A stretch of 51,441 bases of DNA, taken from IMG/VR virus record IMGVR_UViG_3300030399_000020, positions 1-51,441 of that record; one strand, given 5' to 3'. Within the stretch, counting starts at the first letter, position 1. Every line of letters starts with the position of its first letter. The position numbers and the translations under genes were made by a program. The notes beneath the pieces were generated by a model. The model made no database searches, had not been told where the DNA came from, and was given only the letters and a program-made list of their open reading frames with translations. Below, one piece after another: positions 30,976 to 39,032 of this stretch. The DNA is from a virus.

Positions 30976-31397
30976 GAGTTGTCTATTTGGTGGGGAACAA
31001 ACCGGAGAGGAAGTACAAAATCGGGGTGACCACCGACATCAATCAGCGGCTTCGGGGGCTATCTACAGCTTCCCCCATAAAAATCGAACTCATTACAGTG
31101 TGGTTTTACGAAGGATATCGAAAGCTGGAGAAATATCTCCACACCCAATTCCACGCCAACCGTCTGAACGGGGAGTGGTTTCAACTGTCGGAGGAAGACA
31201 TCAGCCGTTGCAACAATCTAGCGGTAAGGTACATGGCCGCGAACCCCATCGAGAAGCAAAAAGAAAAGTCTCGCCAAAAACGAATTGACAAGGCAGTCGG
31301 GGTGGTCGTCCTCGCTAAACTCAAAGCCCACCGAGCGAAATTACTGGCTGAAATCGAGCAGGTTAAGGGTGAGATCGCCGAAATTACCACCGCATAA
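30972..31397 (+). CDS. GIY-YIG-family nuclease (T5orf172/MUG113 type) (141 aa)
   Basis: Residues 1-80 match the T5orf172/MUG113 variant of GIY-YIG: VVYLVGNKPERKYKIGVTTDINQRLRGLSTASP, then EGYRKLEKYLHTQFHANRLNGEWFQL, which holds conserved Tyr, Gly, Arg, Glu and the GEWF signature. The C-terminal 50 residues are a charged coiled coil. Members of this family are phage or mobile-element proteins; nuclease activity is expected, but a regulatory DNA-binding role has been suggested for some. ATGA overlap with the preceding gene. Confidence 0.75.
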   Translation: MRVVYLVGNKPERKYKIGVTTDINQRLRGLSTASPIKIELITVWFYEGYRKLEKYLHTQFHANRLNGEWFQLSEEDISRCNNLAVRYMAANPIEKQKEKSRQKRIDKAVGVVVLAKLKAHRAKLLAEIEQVKGEIAEITTA

Positions 31398-31439
31398 TCA
31401 ATAACTTAGGAGGAACTAGCCAATTTTTCCTTATGCTCC

Positions 31440-31451
31440 GTATACTTGAGC
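31440..31451 (+). promoter_or_regulatory. Candidate leaderless-type promoter (GTATACT)
   Basis: TATACT at 31441-31446 is five bases before ATG 31452. Upstream there is AGGAGGA (31409-31415), which could instead serve a different ATG at 31434 in another phase, so the start choice is uncertain. Confidence 0.45.
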
Positions 31452-31604
31452 ATGACAACAAAAAAGCCACGCTGCAAGCACAAACGTATCAAGCGGTTTC
31501 GTTTTTCCACAGGCGAGAAAATCGCGTGCTGTCCCGATTGCACGCGGTTTGATCGGAAGCGTCGGCGGATTCTGTGCCGCGTTAGAGTGCCGATCCCACG
31601 CTGA
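31452..31604 (+). CDS. Small basic Cys-rich protein (50 aa)
   Basis: Basic peptide with CKHKR and CCPDC, a possible one-zinc finger, and Arg-rich tail. Its stop codon TGA directly abuts the TAA of the convergent dnaX gene. An overlapping alternative frame from ATG 31434 (39 codons) cannot be excluded. Function unknown. Confidence 0.5.
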   Translation: MTTKKPRCKHKRIKRFRFSTGEKIACCPDCTRFDRKRRRILCRVRVPIPR

Positions 31605-32987
31605 TTACATCGGATCGTCTTCGTACCCATCAGCATCGCCAGACGGCACAAAGACGTGCCGTTCGGCGGCTATGGGTTCATCCTCCGTCTCCTCGACTGG
31701 AATACCTGCGGCGGCGACCTCTTCCATATCTTTCACCAGACCGTCCAGCATAACCTCGGGCTCATCGCTGAGGAACTCCGCGACTTCCTGAGCCGCCACG
31801 ACGCTGCCGACTATCTCGGCGGGCTTGGCTGGGGGGATGTCTTCCACGGCTACGCCCTCAGGCGGTGCGACCAGCAAAAGCTCCTTGATTGTACCCATGG
31901 TGCTGCCAAATGCCCCGCCCTGCGCTTTCTGAGCCCGTACACGAGCCTTCCTCTCGGATGGGGTGCCGTGGAGCTTCAGAAGCTCGAACGCTACCAGAGG
32001 CATGATATTGGACGGCAGGTTGGGCGTGGTAGCCCATTTGATGAACAGGGCGGTGACATCGCCCGTTTCCGGCAGGCCCACGAAAATCGGTAGGATGCTG
32101 GGGTCAGTCTCGGCGAAAACCGCCCTGCCGTAGACCGAGAACATCATCTCAATTACCTTGGCTGGGCGGGCCTTCCTGCCCGCTTCGTCCGCCAGTTTGA
32201 TCGCCGCTGCTTGGTCCTTCGCCGCAATAGCCAGCATCAGCTTGACGCACACGTCTTCGAGGCTCGTATCGAGAATGACCTTGACGTGCTCGGTGCTCAC
32301 CAACCCGAGGGCGGCAGCCGAACCAAGAACGTTGACGGCATCCCTGATGATCCCTTTGGCTTGACGGGCGATCAGCCGCAAGGCGTCTAGCTCATAGGTT
32401 ATCTCGTTACGGTTGGCAACGTTCGCCAGCAGACCGACAATGGTATCGGGGTGGACTAACTCAAAAGGAATCTGGGTGCATCGACTGCGGATGGTGCCCG
32501 CGATACTGTCCGCCTTGTTGCTCACGAAGATGATGCTCGTGCAAAAGTTCCCCTGTTCCAGCGGCTTGAGAAACACGTCCCAAGCCTCGGAGCTAAGGCG
32601 ATGGGCCTCGTCGATCACGATGACCCGACGCTTGCTGTAATTGGGGGTTTGAGTGCCCCAAAGTTCCATGATCTCGCGAGCTTTGTCCACCCCCGAATAC
32701 AGGGCGGCGTCAATCTCCTTGAAGTCTGAATGGCTGTCGATTCCGCCCTCCGCTATCGTGAGGCAGGAATCACACTTGCCGCAACCCAACGGGTCTTTGC
32801 CTGTACACAAAAGAGCACGAGCCAACAAGTAGGACGTTGTGGTCTTCCCGACGCCAATGAAACCATAGAAAAGGAACCCTTTGAGCATTAGGTGCTTGTT
32901 GTTCAGGATGGCTTGGAGAACGGTGATCGCCCGTGGCTGTCCAACGACAGCGTTCCATTCAGACGGACGTTGGGCGATAAGGTTCAT
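31605..32987 (-). CDS. dnaX: DnaX-like clamp-loader ATPase (460 aa)
   Basis: N-terminal 240 residues are an AAA+ clamp-loader module: QRPSEWNAVVGQPRAITVL start, Walker A GFIGVGKTTTS (about residue 42), structural zinc site CGKCDSC, Walker B VIVIDEAH, sensor SRC motif GTIRSRC (arginine finger). Bacterial DnaX has a tau or gamma form; this one ends in an acidic tail (PSGDADGYEDDPM) instead of the tau C-terminus. It should load the sliding clamp on primed DNA. No delta or delta-prime gene is visible here. The TATCAT element five bases before ATG suggests leaderless transcription. Confidence 0.9.
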   Translation of the reverse strand: MNLIAQRPSEWNAVVGQPRAITVLQAILNNKHLMLKGFLFYGFIGVGKTTTSYLLARALLCTGKDPLGCGKCDSCLTIAEGGIDSHSDFKEIDAALYSGVDKAREIMELWGTQTPNYSKRRVIVIDEAHRLSSEAWDVFLKPLEQGNFCTSIIFVSNKADSIAGTIRSRCTQIPFELVHPDTIVGLLANVANRNEITYELDALRLIARQAKGIIRDAVNVLGSAAALGLVSTEHVKVILDTSLEDVCVKLMLAIAAKDQAAAIKLADEAGRKARPAKVIEMMFSVYGRAVFAETDPSILPIFVGLPETGDVTALFIKWATTPNLPSNIMPLVAFELLKLHGTPSERKARVRAQKAQGGAFGSTMGTIKELLLVAPPEGVAVEDIPPAKPAEIVGSVVAAQEVAEFLSDEPEVMLDGLVKDMEEVAAAGIPVEETEDEPIAAERHVFVPSGDADGYEDDPM

Positions 32988-33003
32988 AAGGTATGATACT
33001 CAG
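32988..33003 (-). promoter_or_regulatory. Leaderless-type promoter (GAGTATCAT) before dnaX
   Basis: TATCAT at 32998-32993 lies five bases before ATG 32987; the element overlaps the last codon of the gene upstream. No ribosome binding site is visible before the ATG. Confidence 0.6.
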
Positions 33004-33374
33004 CTTCCCCAAAGGTGCCGAGTCAGTATGATGCAAAGTGCGGAACCGCCCATGCCGCCGATAGTGAACGCCAAGATCGACGACCCGCTCCGTGCCTTCT
33101 CATTCTCGATCTGGAGCTTGTTGATGACTGTACTTTGCAGCACGATAAGACCATCGGTAATGACCGTCCAGACAATGAAGCCCTTGGCAAGAGCGCGAAA
33201 GTTCGTGGCGATGATAAAGAACGAGGTTAGCTCCATCATGGCGCAGAAAAAGAATCGAGCGACAGGGTTCTGGGGCACCTTGATCTTGGCGATCAGGTCG
33301 TCAAGACGCTGCGGTATCGCAAGCTCTCGAAAGAACTTCCCAAAGGCGGGGAACAGGCTAGAGATTAGGAACAT
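33000..33374 (-). CDS. Membrane protein (124 aa)
   Basis: Start ATG 33374 (GTG 33380 is an alternative), overlapping the preceding gene in another phase. Three hydrophobic segments at about residues 1-10, 40-58 and 98-118, with Lys/Arg-rich loops. No known family; could be a holin or membrane anchor. It lies between the dnaX unit and the 203-aa gene. Confidence 0.55.
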   Translation of the reverse strand: MFLISSLFPAFGKFFRELAIPQRLDDLIAKIKVPQNPVARFFFCAMMELTSFFIIATNFRALAKGFIVWTVITDGLIVLQSTVINKLQIENEKARSGSSILAFTIGGMGGSALCIILTRHLWGS

Positions 33375-33976
33375 GACCACCCTGCGTCTAAGGACGGATC
33401 GCTGTCAAACAGCACTCGCTCGTAATGCACGCCGTCGAGCGGGACCACAAAGTCGAGGTAGTCCACGATTCGCCTATGATATTTGTCGAAATGCTCAGCC
33501 GCAACTTGGTAATCGGGCTGATAACTTCGCACAGAGTAATAGTATACACCAGAATTCCCCACGTTGCGACTCCGCAGGAATCCCGGGTAGGCAACCGCAA
33601 ACTCTTCCAGTGCCAGTTTCCTGTTATCCACTGACGTTTTCGGGAACAAACCCATGCGCTGGATACCGAGGTCGAATTTCCAGTGGGCCTCGAAGTAAAT
33701 GCTCGGTCCTGCCATTAACGGCGATTCAACCTTCACACGAATCGGAGTCCACTTGGCGATCTCAAGGAAGCCCCTCGTGATGTCGCCCCACTCCAATGCT
33801 TCCTCATCAGTGTTGAGGATGCCCTTCTTGGCGAGCATCAGTTGCAGAGGGTATTTTCCTTGATTGAGTTCGATGAGGTTGGCTTTACAGAGGAGGGCTT
33901 TACTGCGACAGTGGTCGTTGAAGGCTTCGAGGCGGTCGTTTTCCGCGACGGTTATGTGCAGTTCATAATACGGCAT
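33365..33976 (-). CDS. Unknown protein (203 aa)
   Basis: Starts one base before the stop of the upstream gene (TAAATG/TTAGTACC region; ATG 33976 next to TAA 33977). Begins MPYYELHITVAENDRLEAF, a beta-alpha beginning; contains several aromatics and the segments FEAHWKFDLGI and HFDKYHRRIVDYLDFVVPLDGVHYERVLFD. The two H-x-T/H-Y elements in a 200-aa protein recall 2H phosphoesterases, but the HxTx motifs are not clear, so no function is given. Confidence 0.6.
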   Translation of the reverse strand: MPYYELHITVAENDRLEAFNDHCRSKALLCKANLIELNQGKYPLQLMLAKKGILNTDEEALEWGDITRGFLEIAKWTPIRVKVESPLMAGPSIYFEAHWKFDLGIQRMGLFPKTSVDNRKLALEEFAVAYPGFLRSRNVGNSGVYYYSVRSYQPDYQVAAEHFDKYHRRIVDYLDFVVPLDGVHYERVLFDSDPSLDAGWSCS

Positions 33977-34135
33977 TTAGTACCTGTTGAAATCGTCGAT
34001 AGCTTGGTTCATCGCTCGCTGACCTTCGGGCGTGCCGAGAGGATCGAGGCTGCGCTTCCACGCAGGCCACTGTTCGACTTCTGCACTGACCTCGTTCAAC
34101 AGGGCAGCGAGTTCCTTGCTTACCTTAAATGCCAT
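33977..34135 (-). CDS. Small helical protein (52 aa)
   Basis: ATG 34135 overlaps the end of the upstream gene. Helical, mixed charge (MAFKVSKELAALLNEVSAEVEQWPAWKRS). Ends directly at the start of the 203-aa gene. Function unknown. Confidence 0.5.
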   Translation of the reverse strand: MAFKVSKELAALLNEVSAEVEQWPAWKRSLDPLGTPEGQRAMNQAIDDFNRY

Positions 34136-34283
34136 TGAAGCCCCTCATTTGATCTTCGAACTTCTTAAAGAATTCTGCCTCTTCCTCGGGCAGCACAGGC
34201 GTCTCAATGTACTTGATGAGAGCAGCGGGGTCACCACCAGCCATGAGGTACGCACGCACGAGACTAGGCATCGGATCAGCCAT
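34125..34283 (-). CDS. Small acidic protein (52 aa)
   Basis: ATG 34283 lies within the 3' end of the preceding gene. Sequence MADPMPSLVRAYLMAGGDPAALIKYIETPVLPEEEAEFFKKFEDQ; helical, acidic. Overlaps the next gene by 11 bases. Function unknown. Confidence 0.5.
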   Translation of the reverse strand: MADPMPSLVRAYLMAGGDPAALIKYIETPVLPEEEAEFFKKFEDQMRGFNGI

Positions 34284-34470
34284 TGTTCACGCTCTGGGCA
34301 ATGGTGTAAACCCGTTCACTGAGCTTGCGGATTATATTCACCGCATCGCATATTTCCTTGGCGTCGGCCTCCGAGTGTGCGTCACAGAAGCGCCTCTCGC
34401 CGTCGTATACCCACCAACCTTGGCAATAGTATCCGTCGTCAACGTACTTGTAGGTCAACATCAGTTGCAT
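34276..34470 (-). CDS. Unknown protein (64 aa)
   Basis: ATG 34470 overlaps the 62-aa gene upstream by ten bases. First half is aromatic, beta-rich (LTYKYVDDGYYCQGWWVYDGERRFC), second half helical. Function unknown. Confidence 0.55.
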   Translation of the reverse strand: MQLMLTYKYVDDGYYCQGWWVYDGERRFCDAHSEADAKEICDAVNIIRKLSERVYTIAQSVNNG

Positions 34471-34649
34471 TCCTCGACGTGGAAGGGCACCGATGCTTGC
34501 GCTTCCTCGAAATGTCTGGCAAGGTTACGTGCTTGCTCCAGCCCCTTGACGAACGCCTTCTCAAACTCTTCGCCTTTGCCGCTCTCGCCGCGATGAGCTT
34601 CGTGCCACTTGATTTCCTTCGTGATGAGATCGGTGATGGGGGTGTACAT
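34461..34649 (-). CDS. Small charged helical protein (62 aa)
   Basis: ATG 34649 is in a TAATG junction with the Nudix gene. Strongly charged helix (KEIKWHEAHRGESGKGEEFEKAFVKGLEQARNL). A longer frame to 34802 lies within the Nudix gene and is rejected. Function unknown. Confidence 0.55.
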   Translation of the reverse strand: MYTPITDLITKEIKWHEAHRGESGKGEEFEKAFVKGLEQARNLARHFEEAQASVPFHVEECN

Positions 34650-35134
34650 TAGGCGCTCCCCTCGGGCTTGGGCTGTTGTGCCATCTCGCGCACTTGATGA
34701 GCCGCTTTCGCCCTCAGCACCATGCTGTATTTCATGAAAGCATCGATGGTCATATCGCTCATCTCGTGCTGGTAAAGGCCGAGATCGCGTGGGTCCACCC
34801 AACGAACTTCGCTGAGTTCGTCTTCCTCGGTGAAGGTCGAACGCAACACGCCGCCCTTAGCTTGCCCACTCACATAGATCACAAGACGATGCTCGTCAGG
34901 TGGGTTGACTTTTTCGGATAGGAAGAGCATCTCCTGATTGCCGACTTCGATGCCAGTCTCTTCCTTGATCTCGCGGGTGGAGGCTTCCTGAATGGTTTCG
35001 AACGGCTCGATCTTGCCGCCCGGAATGATCCACTGACCTTTGGTCTGTTCCTTGGTGGACTTTCCAAGCAGGACGTTGTGCCCCACGTTGATTACGATTG
35101 TCGCTACTCCGACACGGGGTAAATTTTCACTCAT
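34649..35134 (-). CDS. Nudix hydrolase (161 aa)
   Basis: A perfect Nudix box lies at about residues 40-62 (GGKIEPFETIQEASTREIKEETG: G-x5-E-x7-R-E-U-x-E-E-x-G-U, metal-binding glutamates E55, E58, E59). N-terminal strands VATIVINVGHNVLLGK and the following WVDPRDLG also fit. It hydrolyses a nucleoside diphosphate linked to another group; substrate unknown (damaged dNTPs, NAD-type or capped RNA are all possible). ATGA overlap with the upstream gene. Confidence 0.9.
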   Translation of the reverse strand: MSENLPRVGVATIVINVGHNVLLGKSTKEQTKGQWIIPGGKIEPFETIQEASTREIKEETGIEVGNQEMLFLSEKVNPPDEHRLVIYVSGQAKGGVLRSTFTEEDELSEVRWVDPRDLGLYQHEMSDMTIDAFMKYSMVLRAKAAHQVREMAQQPKPEGSA

Positions 35135-35541
35135 CTTCGATCAACCTCGATTCCTTTACTTTCTGGGAACACACAGCCACAGTACGTGCACTCAAACATC
35201 CGTTCGTCGGAATCGTGTGTACGGCACAGCGTTGCCACGTGGTATGCGGGAAATCCAATGCCGATGTGGTGCGGGCAATGCGAAACCCACTCACTCATCC
35301 GCCGACTGTACGGCAAGCCCTCTTTTGCCCAGCGTTGGTGCGTAACGGCGAAATCCTGACAGCAATTGGGAGCTTTCTCCACGATCTGTTGGAGAACCGC
35401 CAGCCAACCCCGCGAGGGGTCAACGGCCTGTGCATAGAAAGAGGCTATGCGGCTCTCCTCATCTTTGCCTTCATAGGCTTCAACGTGGAAATCCACCGTA
35501 CCATCTTTTCGCACGTGCTCCGGTTCAATTGCGAACTTCAT
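35131..35541 (-). CDS. Unknown protein with C-terminal zinc motif (136 aa)
   Basis: Starts at ATG 35541. Beta-rich N-terminus, helical middle, and a C-terminal CPHHIG...CRTH...CTYCGCVF cluster that probably binds one zinc. Downstream stop overlaps the Nudix ATG. Function unknown. Confidence 0.65.
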   Translation of the reverse strand: MKFAIEPEHVRKDGTVDFHVEAYEGKDEESRIASFYAQAVDPSRGWLAVLQQIVEKAPNCCQDFAVTHQRWAKEGLPYSRRMSEWVSHCPHHIGIGFPAYHVATLCRTHDSDERMFECTYCGCVFPESKGIEVDRR

Positions 35542-35695
35542 CGTGAGCCTTCAACGCCTTGCGGAACATCTTCGCCATCCACTCACACTGTGTCTTTGTC
35601 TCCGTGTAATCCAGCCGAAAGGACTGGACGCCCTGACTGACCTTCACGGTGAACTTCAACGGATCGTGGTATGACCGAACAACTTCAACTTTCAT
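35525..35695 (-). CDS. Small basic protein (56 aa)
   Basis: ATG 35695 overlaps the stop of the upstream gene (ATGA), and the end overlaps the next start by 17 bases. Beta-strand N-terminus (MKVEVVRSYHDPLKFTVKV), helical C-terminus. No motif. Function unknown. Confidence 0.55.
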   Translation of the reverse strand: MKVEVVRSYHDPLKFTVKVSQGVQSFRLDYTETKTQCEWMAKMFRKALKAHDEVRN

Positions 35696-36042
35696 AACTC
35701 CGTAACCTCAATGATCTCGGAGGTCACGATTCGCTGCGGGTGATCCACGGTGGTGAACTCCATGAACATGCCACGACCTATGAACTTGGTACGAATCATG
35801 CTACTTTCTCGTGTGTATATGGAGCCCACGATGCTGCCCTTTGTGGGGACGGGGCAGTACGTCGCGTTGCCCTGAATCAAGACCCCATCTTCAAGCTTCT
35901 CGATCTCGTACCTTGTGTTCTTGGTCTGGGCGATCACCTTGCCGCCGACAGGTAACTTGTTCAGATCACACCCGCCCTGAAGCTCACTCTCTGCATGAGC
36001 CCGGTTAAGCTCGGGAGCCCAATTTGGGTGCGGTTCGAACAC
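35692..36042 (-). CDS. Unknown protein, probable GTG start (116 aa)
   Basis: The frame is open up to ATG 36114 but 24 of those codons overlap the preceding gene. GTG at 36042, directly after the preceding stop (TAAGGTG) and seven bases after GAGG, is the better start. Contains a beta-rich middle (KVIAQTKNTRYEIEKLEDGVLIQG). Function unknown. Confidence 0.6.
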   Translation of the reverse strand: MFEPHPNWAPELNRAHAESELQGGCDLNKLPVGGKVIAQTKNTRYEIEKLEDGVLIQGNATYCPVPTKGSIVGSIYTRESSMIRTKFIGRGMFMEFTTVDHPQRIVTSEIIEVTEL

Positions 36043-36043
36043 C

Positions 36044-36313
36044 TTATGCCTCGGGTGCGTCCTTGGACATCTTTTGCATGATCTCCAACATCTTCTGGTA
36101 TTCTTCAGCCTCAAAAACTTCTGCGAGGAGCATCACATGAACATCTTCTTTGACGCTCATTTCTTTCAACTGCCGTTCCGCCGCCGCATCATCCCCCGCA
36201 ATAACGAAGTCGTAGAACGCGGAACGCATCGCTTCAAGGTCCTTCGCCGACCGCTCAAGGTACGCCTTGATCCAAACGAGAAGCTTCTCCTGATCTACTT
36301 CCGATGGCTTCAT
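36044..36313 (-). CDS. Helical acidic protein (89 aa)
   Basis: ATGA overlap with the upstream 400-aa gene. Almost wholly helical, acidic, Met- and Glu-rich. Function unknown; co-translation with the 400-aa protein suggests a related role. Confidence 0.6.
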   Translation of the reverse strand: MKPSEVDQEKLLVWIKAYLERSAKDLEAMRSAFYDFVIAGDDAAAERQLKEMSVKEDVHVMLLAEVFEAEEYQKMLEIMQKMSKDAPEA

Positions 36314-37512
36314 CCTACCTCCACGGTCTCTTTCGGCAAGCTCTCTTCCGCGAAGATACGCAGACCGAACTTTTTCTTGTCAAGGCCGAGGGTTTCGGTC
36401 ACATTATCCGTGAACATAAAGATCGCCGATTCCATCTCCACGAGCCACTGGCTCCAGTAGTAGGCGATCTCCAGCGGACCAGTCTGTGCCTTGGATGCCG
36501 TCTTGACCACCTTCTTGAACCCCGGCAGATCGAAGCCACGAAGCAGTCCTGCCCCGACTTCGAGCAGGTTGATGTTGTCGTTCAGGTCGAGAGTAAACAA
36601 ATCCTTACGAATCTGCTTTTCGCCGTTCTTGGTGAGCTTAGAATCGAGGGACTGGAAGATCACAGCCGATGCCGCCACTTCCGAATCCTCGGAGAGTCGC
36701 AACAGGCTGAACGTCAGGCTGGCTCCCGCTGTTCCAATGGGATCGGCGGGCTTGTACAGGCGGATACGGGCTGGCGTAGTAAGACCGCACCACTGCCCTG
36801 TATCCAGTTCGCTCAGGGCGTAGAAGTTGCTGACGATGGATTCCATCATCTTGTCGTCCATCTTCTCAATTTCGTCCTTGCGGAAACGCTGGAGTTCCTC
36901 GGCACGTTCCACCATCTCGTTGACGAATTTCGTGTTCTCATTGACGACGTTGAGGAACCTGTTCACCCAATCGTGGCTGCCGAATTGCCATACCACGGAG
37001 AAGGTCTCGCCGCCGAGTTCTTGCAGGATAGTCTGAGCAGTTTCTACGTCTTCCTCGGAGGCGGCTGCGACGTACACCCGTTCAGTCGTGAAGTTCACGA
37101 GCACGGGGAACTGTTTGCGCTCGACGACGGCGGTAGAAGTGACTGTCGTTTCGACGGCCTTCTTCTCGTCCTTGTTCAGGAACTTGAAGGGTTTGCCCAT
37201 ATCGTCGTAAGCGATCTGCTCTTTCTTCGAGGCGGCATGGGTCACGTCCTTCTGGTCATTCGTGCAGAGCCAGAAACCGATGGCGTGATCGCTCAGCTTG
37301 AAATCGGCACTGGAGGGATCGGTCAGATTGTTGTTTTCATCCGCACGAGGATTCGCAAACGGATTGATGCCAAAGGTTGGAATTTTTTCCTTCTTAGCTT
37401 TTGCAACGGCAACTTCTTGACTGAGATCATGGAAGTTGTCGAGACCGTCGATGACGGCCTGCTCCGTGGATTGCTTGATGCCGAATACTGCCCAATTGCC
37501 GCGACCAAACAT
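36310..37512 (-). CDS. Unknown protein, faint RdgC-like pattern (400 aa)
   Basis: The largest gene of the small-gene block, and not matched to a known family with certainty. One segment (FPVLVNFTTERVYVAAASEEDVETAQTILQEL around residue 150) resembles the middle of RdgC recombination-associated proteins, but N- and C-termini do not align, so this is only a hint. Contains a cluster of acidic and basic residues and a conserved-looking WQFGSHDWVNRFLN. A 444-codon opposite-strand open frame (36304-37638) is rejected as a shadow. Starts 3 bases before the upstream stop region. Confidence 0.55.
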   Translation of the reverse strand: MFGRGNWAVFGIKQSTEQAVIDGLDNFHDLSQEVAVAKAKKEKIPTFGINPFANPRADENNNLTDPSSADFKLSDHAIGFWLCTNDQKDVTHAASKKEQIAYDDMGKPFKFLNKDEKKAVETTVTSTAVVERKQFPVLVNFTTERVYVAAASEEDVETAQTILQELGGETFSVVWQFGSHDWVNRFLNVVNENTKFVNEMVERAEELQRFRKDEIEKMDDKMMESIVSNFYALSELDTGQWCGLTTPARIRLYKPADPIGTAGASLTFSLLRLSEDSEVAASAVIFQSLDSKLTKNGEKQIRKDLFTLDLNDNINLLEVGAGLLRGFDLPGFKKVVKTASKAQTGPLEIAYYWSQWLVEMESAIFMFTDNVTETLGLDKKKFGLRIFAEESLPKETVEVG

Positions 37513-37514
37513 GA

Positions 37515-37838
37515 CTACTCCTTATTCGCCTTCTCGATTAGTTCCTTGGGATTGGCAACCTTGTCCTTGCCCGAGAACTTGGGGGTTGACGCCAATGAAA
37601 CTCGCTCGTTCTCAAGTTGCCACTGCGTCTCGGTCTGAGCTTCATCCTCGGGGAGGATCAGAGCCCGCACCCTATCCGCACTGGTGCGATAGTTCTGAAT
37701 AACATCAGCCAGAGTCACTGAGACAGGTTTCCCGTCTTTCCGCGTGTGGCCGACCACTTTGTTTAGCTTGCCCTCGTATCGGAGAGCGAGATGATTGGCT
37801 TTCGCGTCGTATTGGTTGGCGATCTGCTGGAGTCCCAT
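37515..37838 (-). CDS. Unknown basic/helical protein (107 aa)
   Basis: Starts in a TAATG overlap with the 99-aa gene and stops two bases before the 400-aa gene. Helical, with a central loop (VVGHTRKDGKPVSVTLADVIQN). Its length and tight linkage suggest a partner of the 400-aa protein. No family recognised. Confidence 0.6.
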   Translation of the reverse strand: MGLQQIANQYDAKANHLALRYEGKLNKVVGHTRKDGKPVSVTLADVIQNYRTSADRVRALILPEDEAQTETQWQLENERVSLASTPKFSGKDKVANPKELIEKANKE

Positions 37839-38137
37839 TAGTTCACCGTCGATTTCTTGGATTTGAGTTTCTTGAGTTCTTCTTTGTTCGGGCTGGTGTA
37901 GGTGAATTTCTGGCCCTTGGCATTGGTGATGTCGATGCTGCCCCCACCGCCGTACTCACCACCCATGAATACCCAGTAAAGTTCCCTGAGAACAGCGAAG
38001 TCGGTCGGTCGTGAGGCATTGAGTTCGAGCTTACCGACCATCTTGGTCAGGCAAGGATCGACACCGAGAGCGGCGGCGATCTTCTTATCCGTGCCGCGTT
38101 TGAAAGCTTTGGATTTTACGGAACCTTCAATGTGCAT
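37838..38137 (-). CDS. Unknown protein (99 aa)
   Basis: ATGA overlap with the upstream gene. N-terminal basic region (MHIEGSVKSKAFKRGTDKKIAAALG) and a C-terminal Gly-rich strand-like segment (GGEYGGGGSIDITNAKGQKF). Function unknown. Confidence 0.6.
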   Translation of the reverse strand: MHIEGSVKSKAFKRGTDKKIAAALGVDPCLTKMVGKLELNASRPTDFAVLRELYWVFMGGEYGGGGSIDITNAKGQKFTYTSPNKEELKKLKSKKSTVN

Positions 38138-38328
38138 TACTGTCTCCCCCGCATGTATGGTGCCAACTCACGCGGAACGCCAGTCCCTAACCCGATGTGT
38201 CCGCTGTGCTTCTTACGACTCCACCAGTGCTCTTTAGGGCACGCCCAAAAGAACACGGAAGCTATGCCGCAGGAGATGTCGTCAATCAGCATTCGGTGCC
38301 CACAGATACAAACAGGGATGGTTTCCAT
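38137..38328 (-). CDS. Small Cys-rich protein (63 aa)
   Basis: GGAGAAAA precedes ATG 38328; ATGA overlap with the next gene. Five Cys/His positions (CICGHRM, CGIA, CPKEHW) in 63 residues could bind zinc. Function unknown. Confidence 0.6.
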   Translation of the reverse strand: METIPVCICGHRMLIDDISCGIASVFFWACPKEHWWSRKKHSGHIGLGTGVPRELAPYMRGRQ

Positions 38329-38354
38329 TTTTTCTCCGATGCTTCATTCTACCA

Positions 38355-38540
38355 CTATTTCGGGACGGACACAATAGTTTGGAAACATTGATGCTGTTGC
38401 GCGGCACTCGTGATGCTCAACGGCCCGCCGCAATCCGTGAACGTCATGCTCATCCCACACTCAGGGCAGAACACGACCACCGAAATCTGCTCCTGCGGAG
38501 TGATCGCGACATAATACGTGAAATCTGCCAGCTTCTTCAT
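38355..38540 (-). CDS. Small protein with CPEC zinc knuckle (61 aa)
   Basis: ATG 38540 overlaps the preceding stop (ATGA). Beta-rich, with CPECGMSM and a later CGG/C pair (residues about 25-52) as a likely zinc ribbon. Function unknown. Confidence 0.6.
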   Translation of the reverse strand: MKKLADFTYYVAITPQEQISVVVFCPECGMSMTFTDCGGPLSITSAAQQHQCFQTIVSVPK

Positions 38541-39031
38541 TTTAGTTTTTCAACGGATCGCAGCAACGGATCGCAGCTTGGCGCTTCGTTGCGGAGACTG
38601 CGGGTTTCCGGGGTCGGGATCAAACAGCCCTGACCGCTGGTCAAATTGTCGAACGCCTTCAGCCCGCCGCTCAGGATCGGGAACTCGGAAGACGACTTGC
38701 CAGCCAGCCGCTCGATGTCAGAGGAGCGACCATAGATCATCAGGCAACGAGTGAGCAACGAGATGACCTTGATGATGCGGATACGCACCGAGCCGCCATC
38801 TGGTGTAAAGCTCGCCATCGCGCTAGGGATTTCGTCGAAATACTTGGTCGCGAAATCGTGGAAATCGGCGACACCAAACGGCTGTCCCGCAGGCCCCGTG
38901 GTGCCCGAGTGAACATCGCAGTCGTCAATGCCCGGGACGACGGAAACCTTACGGCTGCCCTTGCCCCAACCACGGGCGTATTCGCTTTCCTTCTTGACGC
39001 ACTCCATAACCTGCTCGAATGTCATTGGCAT
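38537..39031 (-). CDS. Unknown protein (164 aa)
   Basis: Starts at ATG 39031 (an internal ATG at residue 3 is possible). Mixed alpha/beta, no clear membrane segment or motif. Stop overlaps the next start (ATGA). Function unknown. Confidence 0.6.
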   Translation of the reverse strand: MPMTFEQVMECVKKESEYARGWGKGSRKVSVVPGIDDCDVHSGTTGPAGQPFGVADFHDFATKYFDEIPSAMASFTPDGGSVRIRIIKVISLLTRCLMIYGRSSDIERLAGKSSSEFPILSGGLKAFDNLTSGQGCLIPTPETRSLRNEAPSCDPLLRSVEKLK

Positions 39032-39032
39032 A

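Noticed and set aside
31434-31553. Alternative 39-codon gene from ATG 31434
   Set aside because: It has AGGAGGA upstream, but the overlapping 50-aa frame has a zinc motif and a TATACT element at the standard distance; left undecided in favour of the latter.
33365-33976. 2H phosphoesterase or RNA cyclic phosphodiesterase identity for the 203-aa protein
   Set aside because: Has H-containing strands but not two clear HxTx motifs.
36310-37512. Calling the 400-aa protein RdgC
   Set aside because: Only one short segment resembles RdgC; start and end do not align, so only a hint is recorded.
36304-37638. Plus-strand open frame of 444 codons
   Set aside because: Lies antisense to the 400-aa minus-strand gene, which is coupled to its neighbours at both ends; no ribosome binding site or family match.
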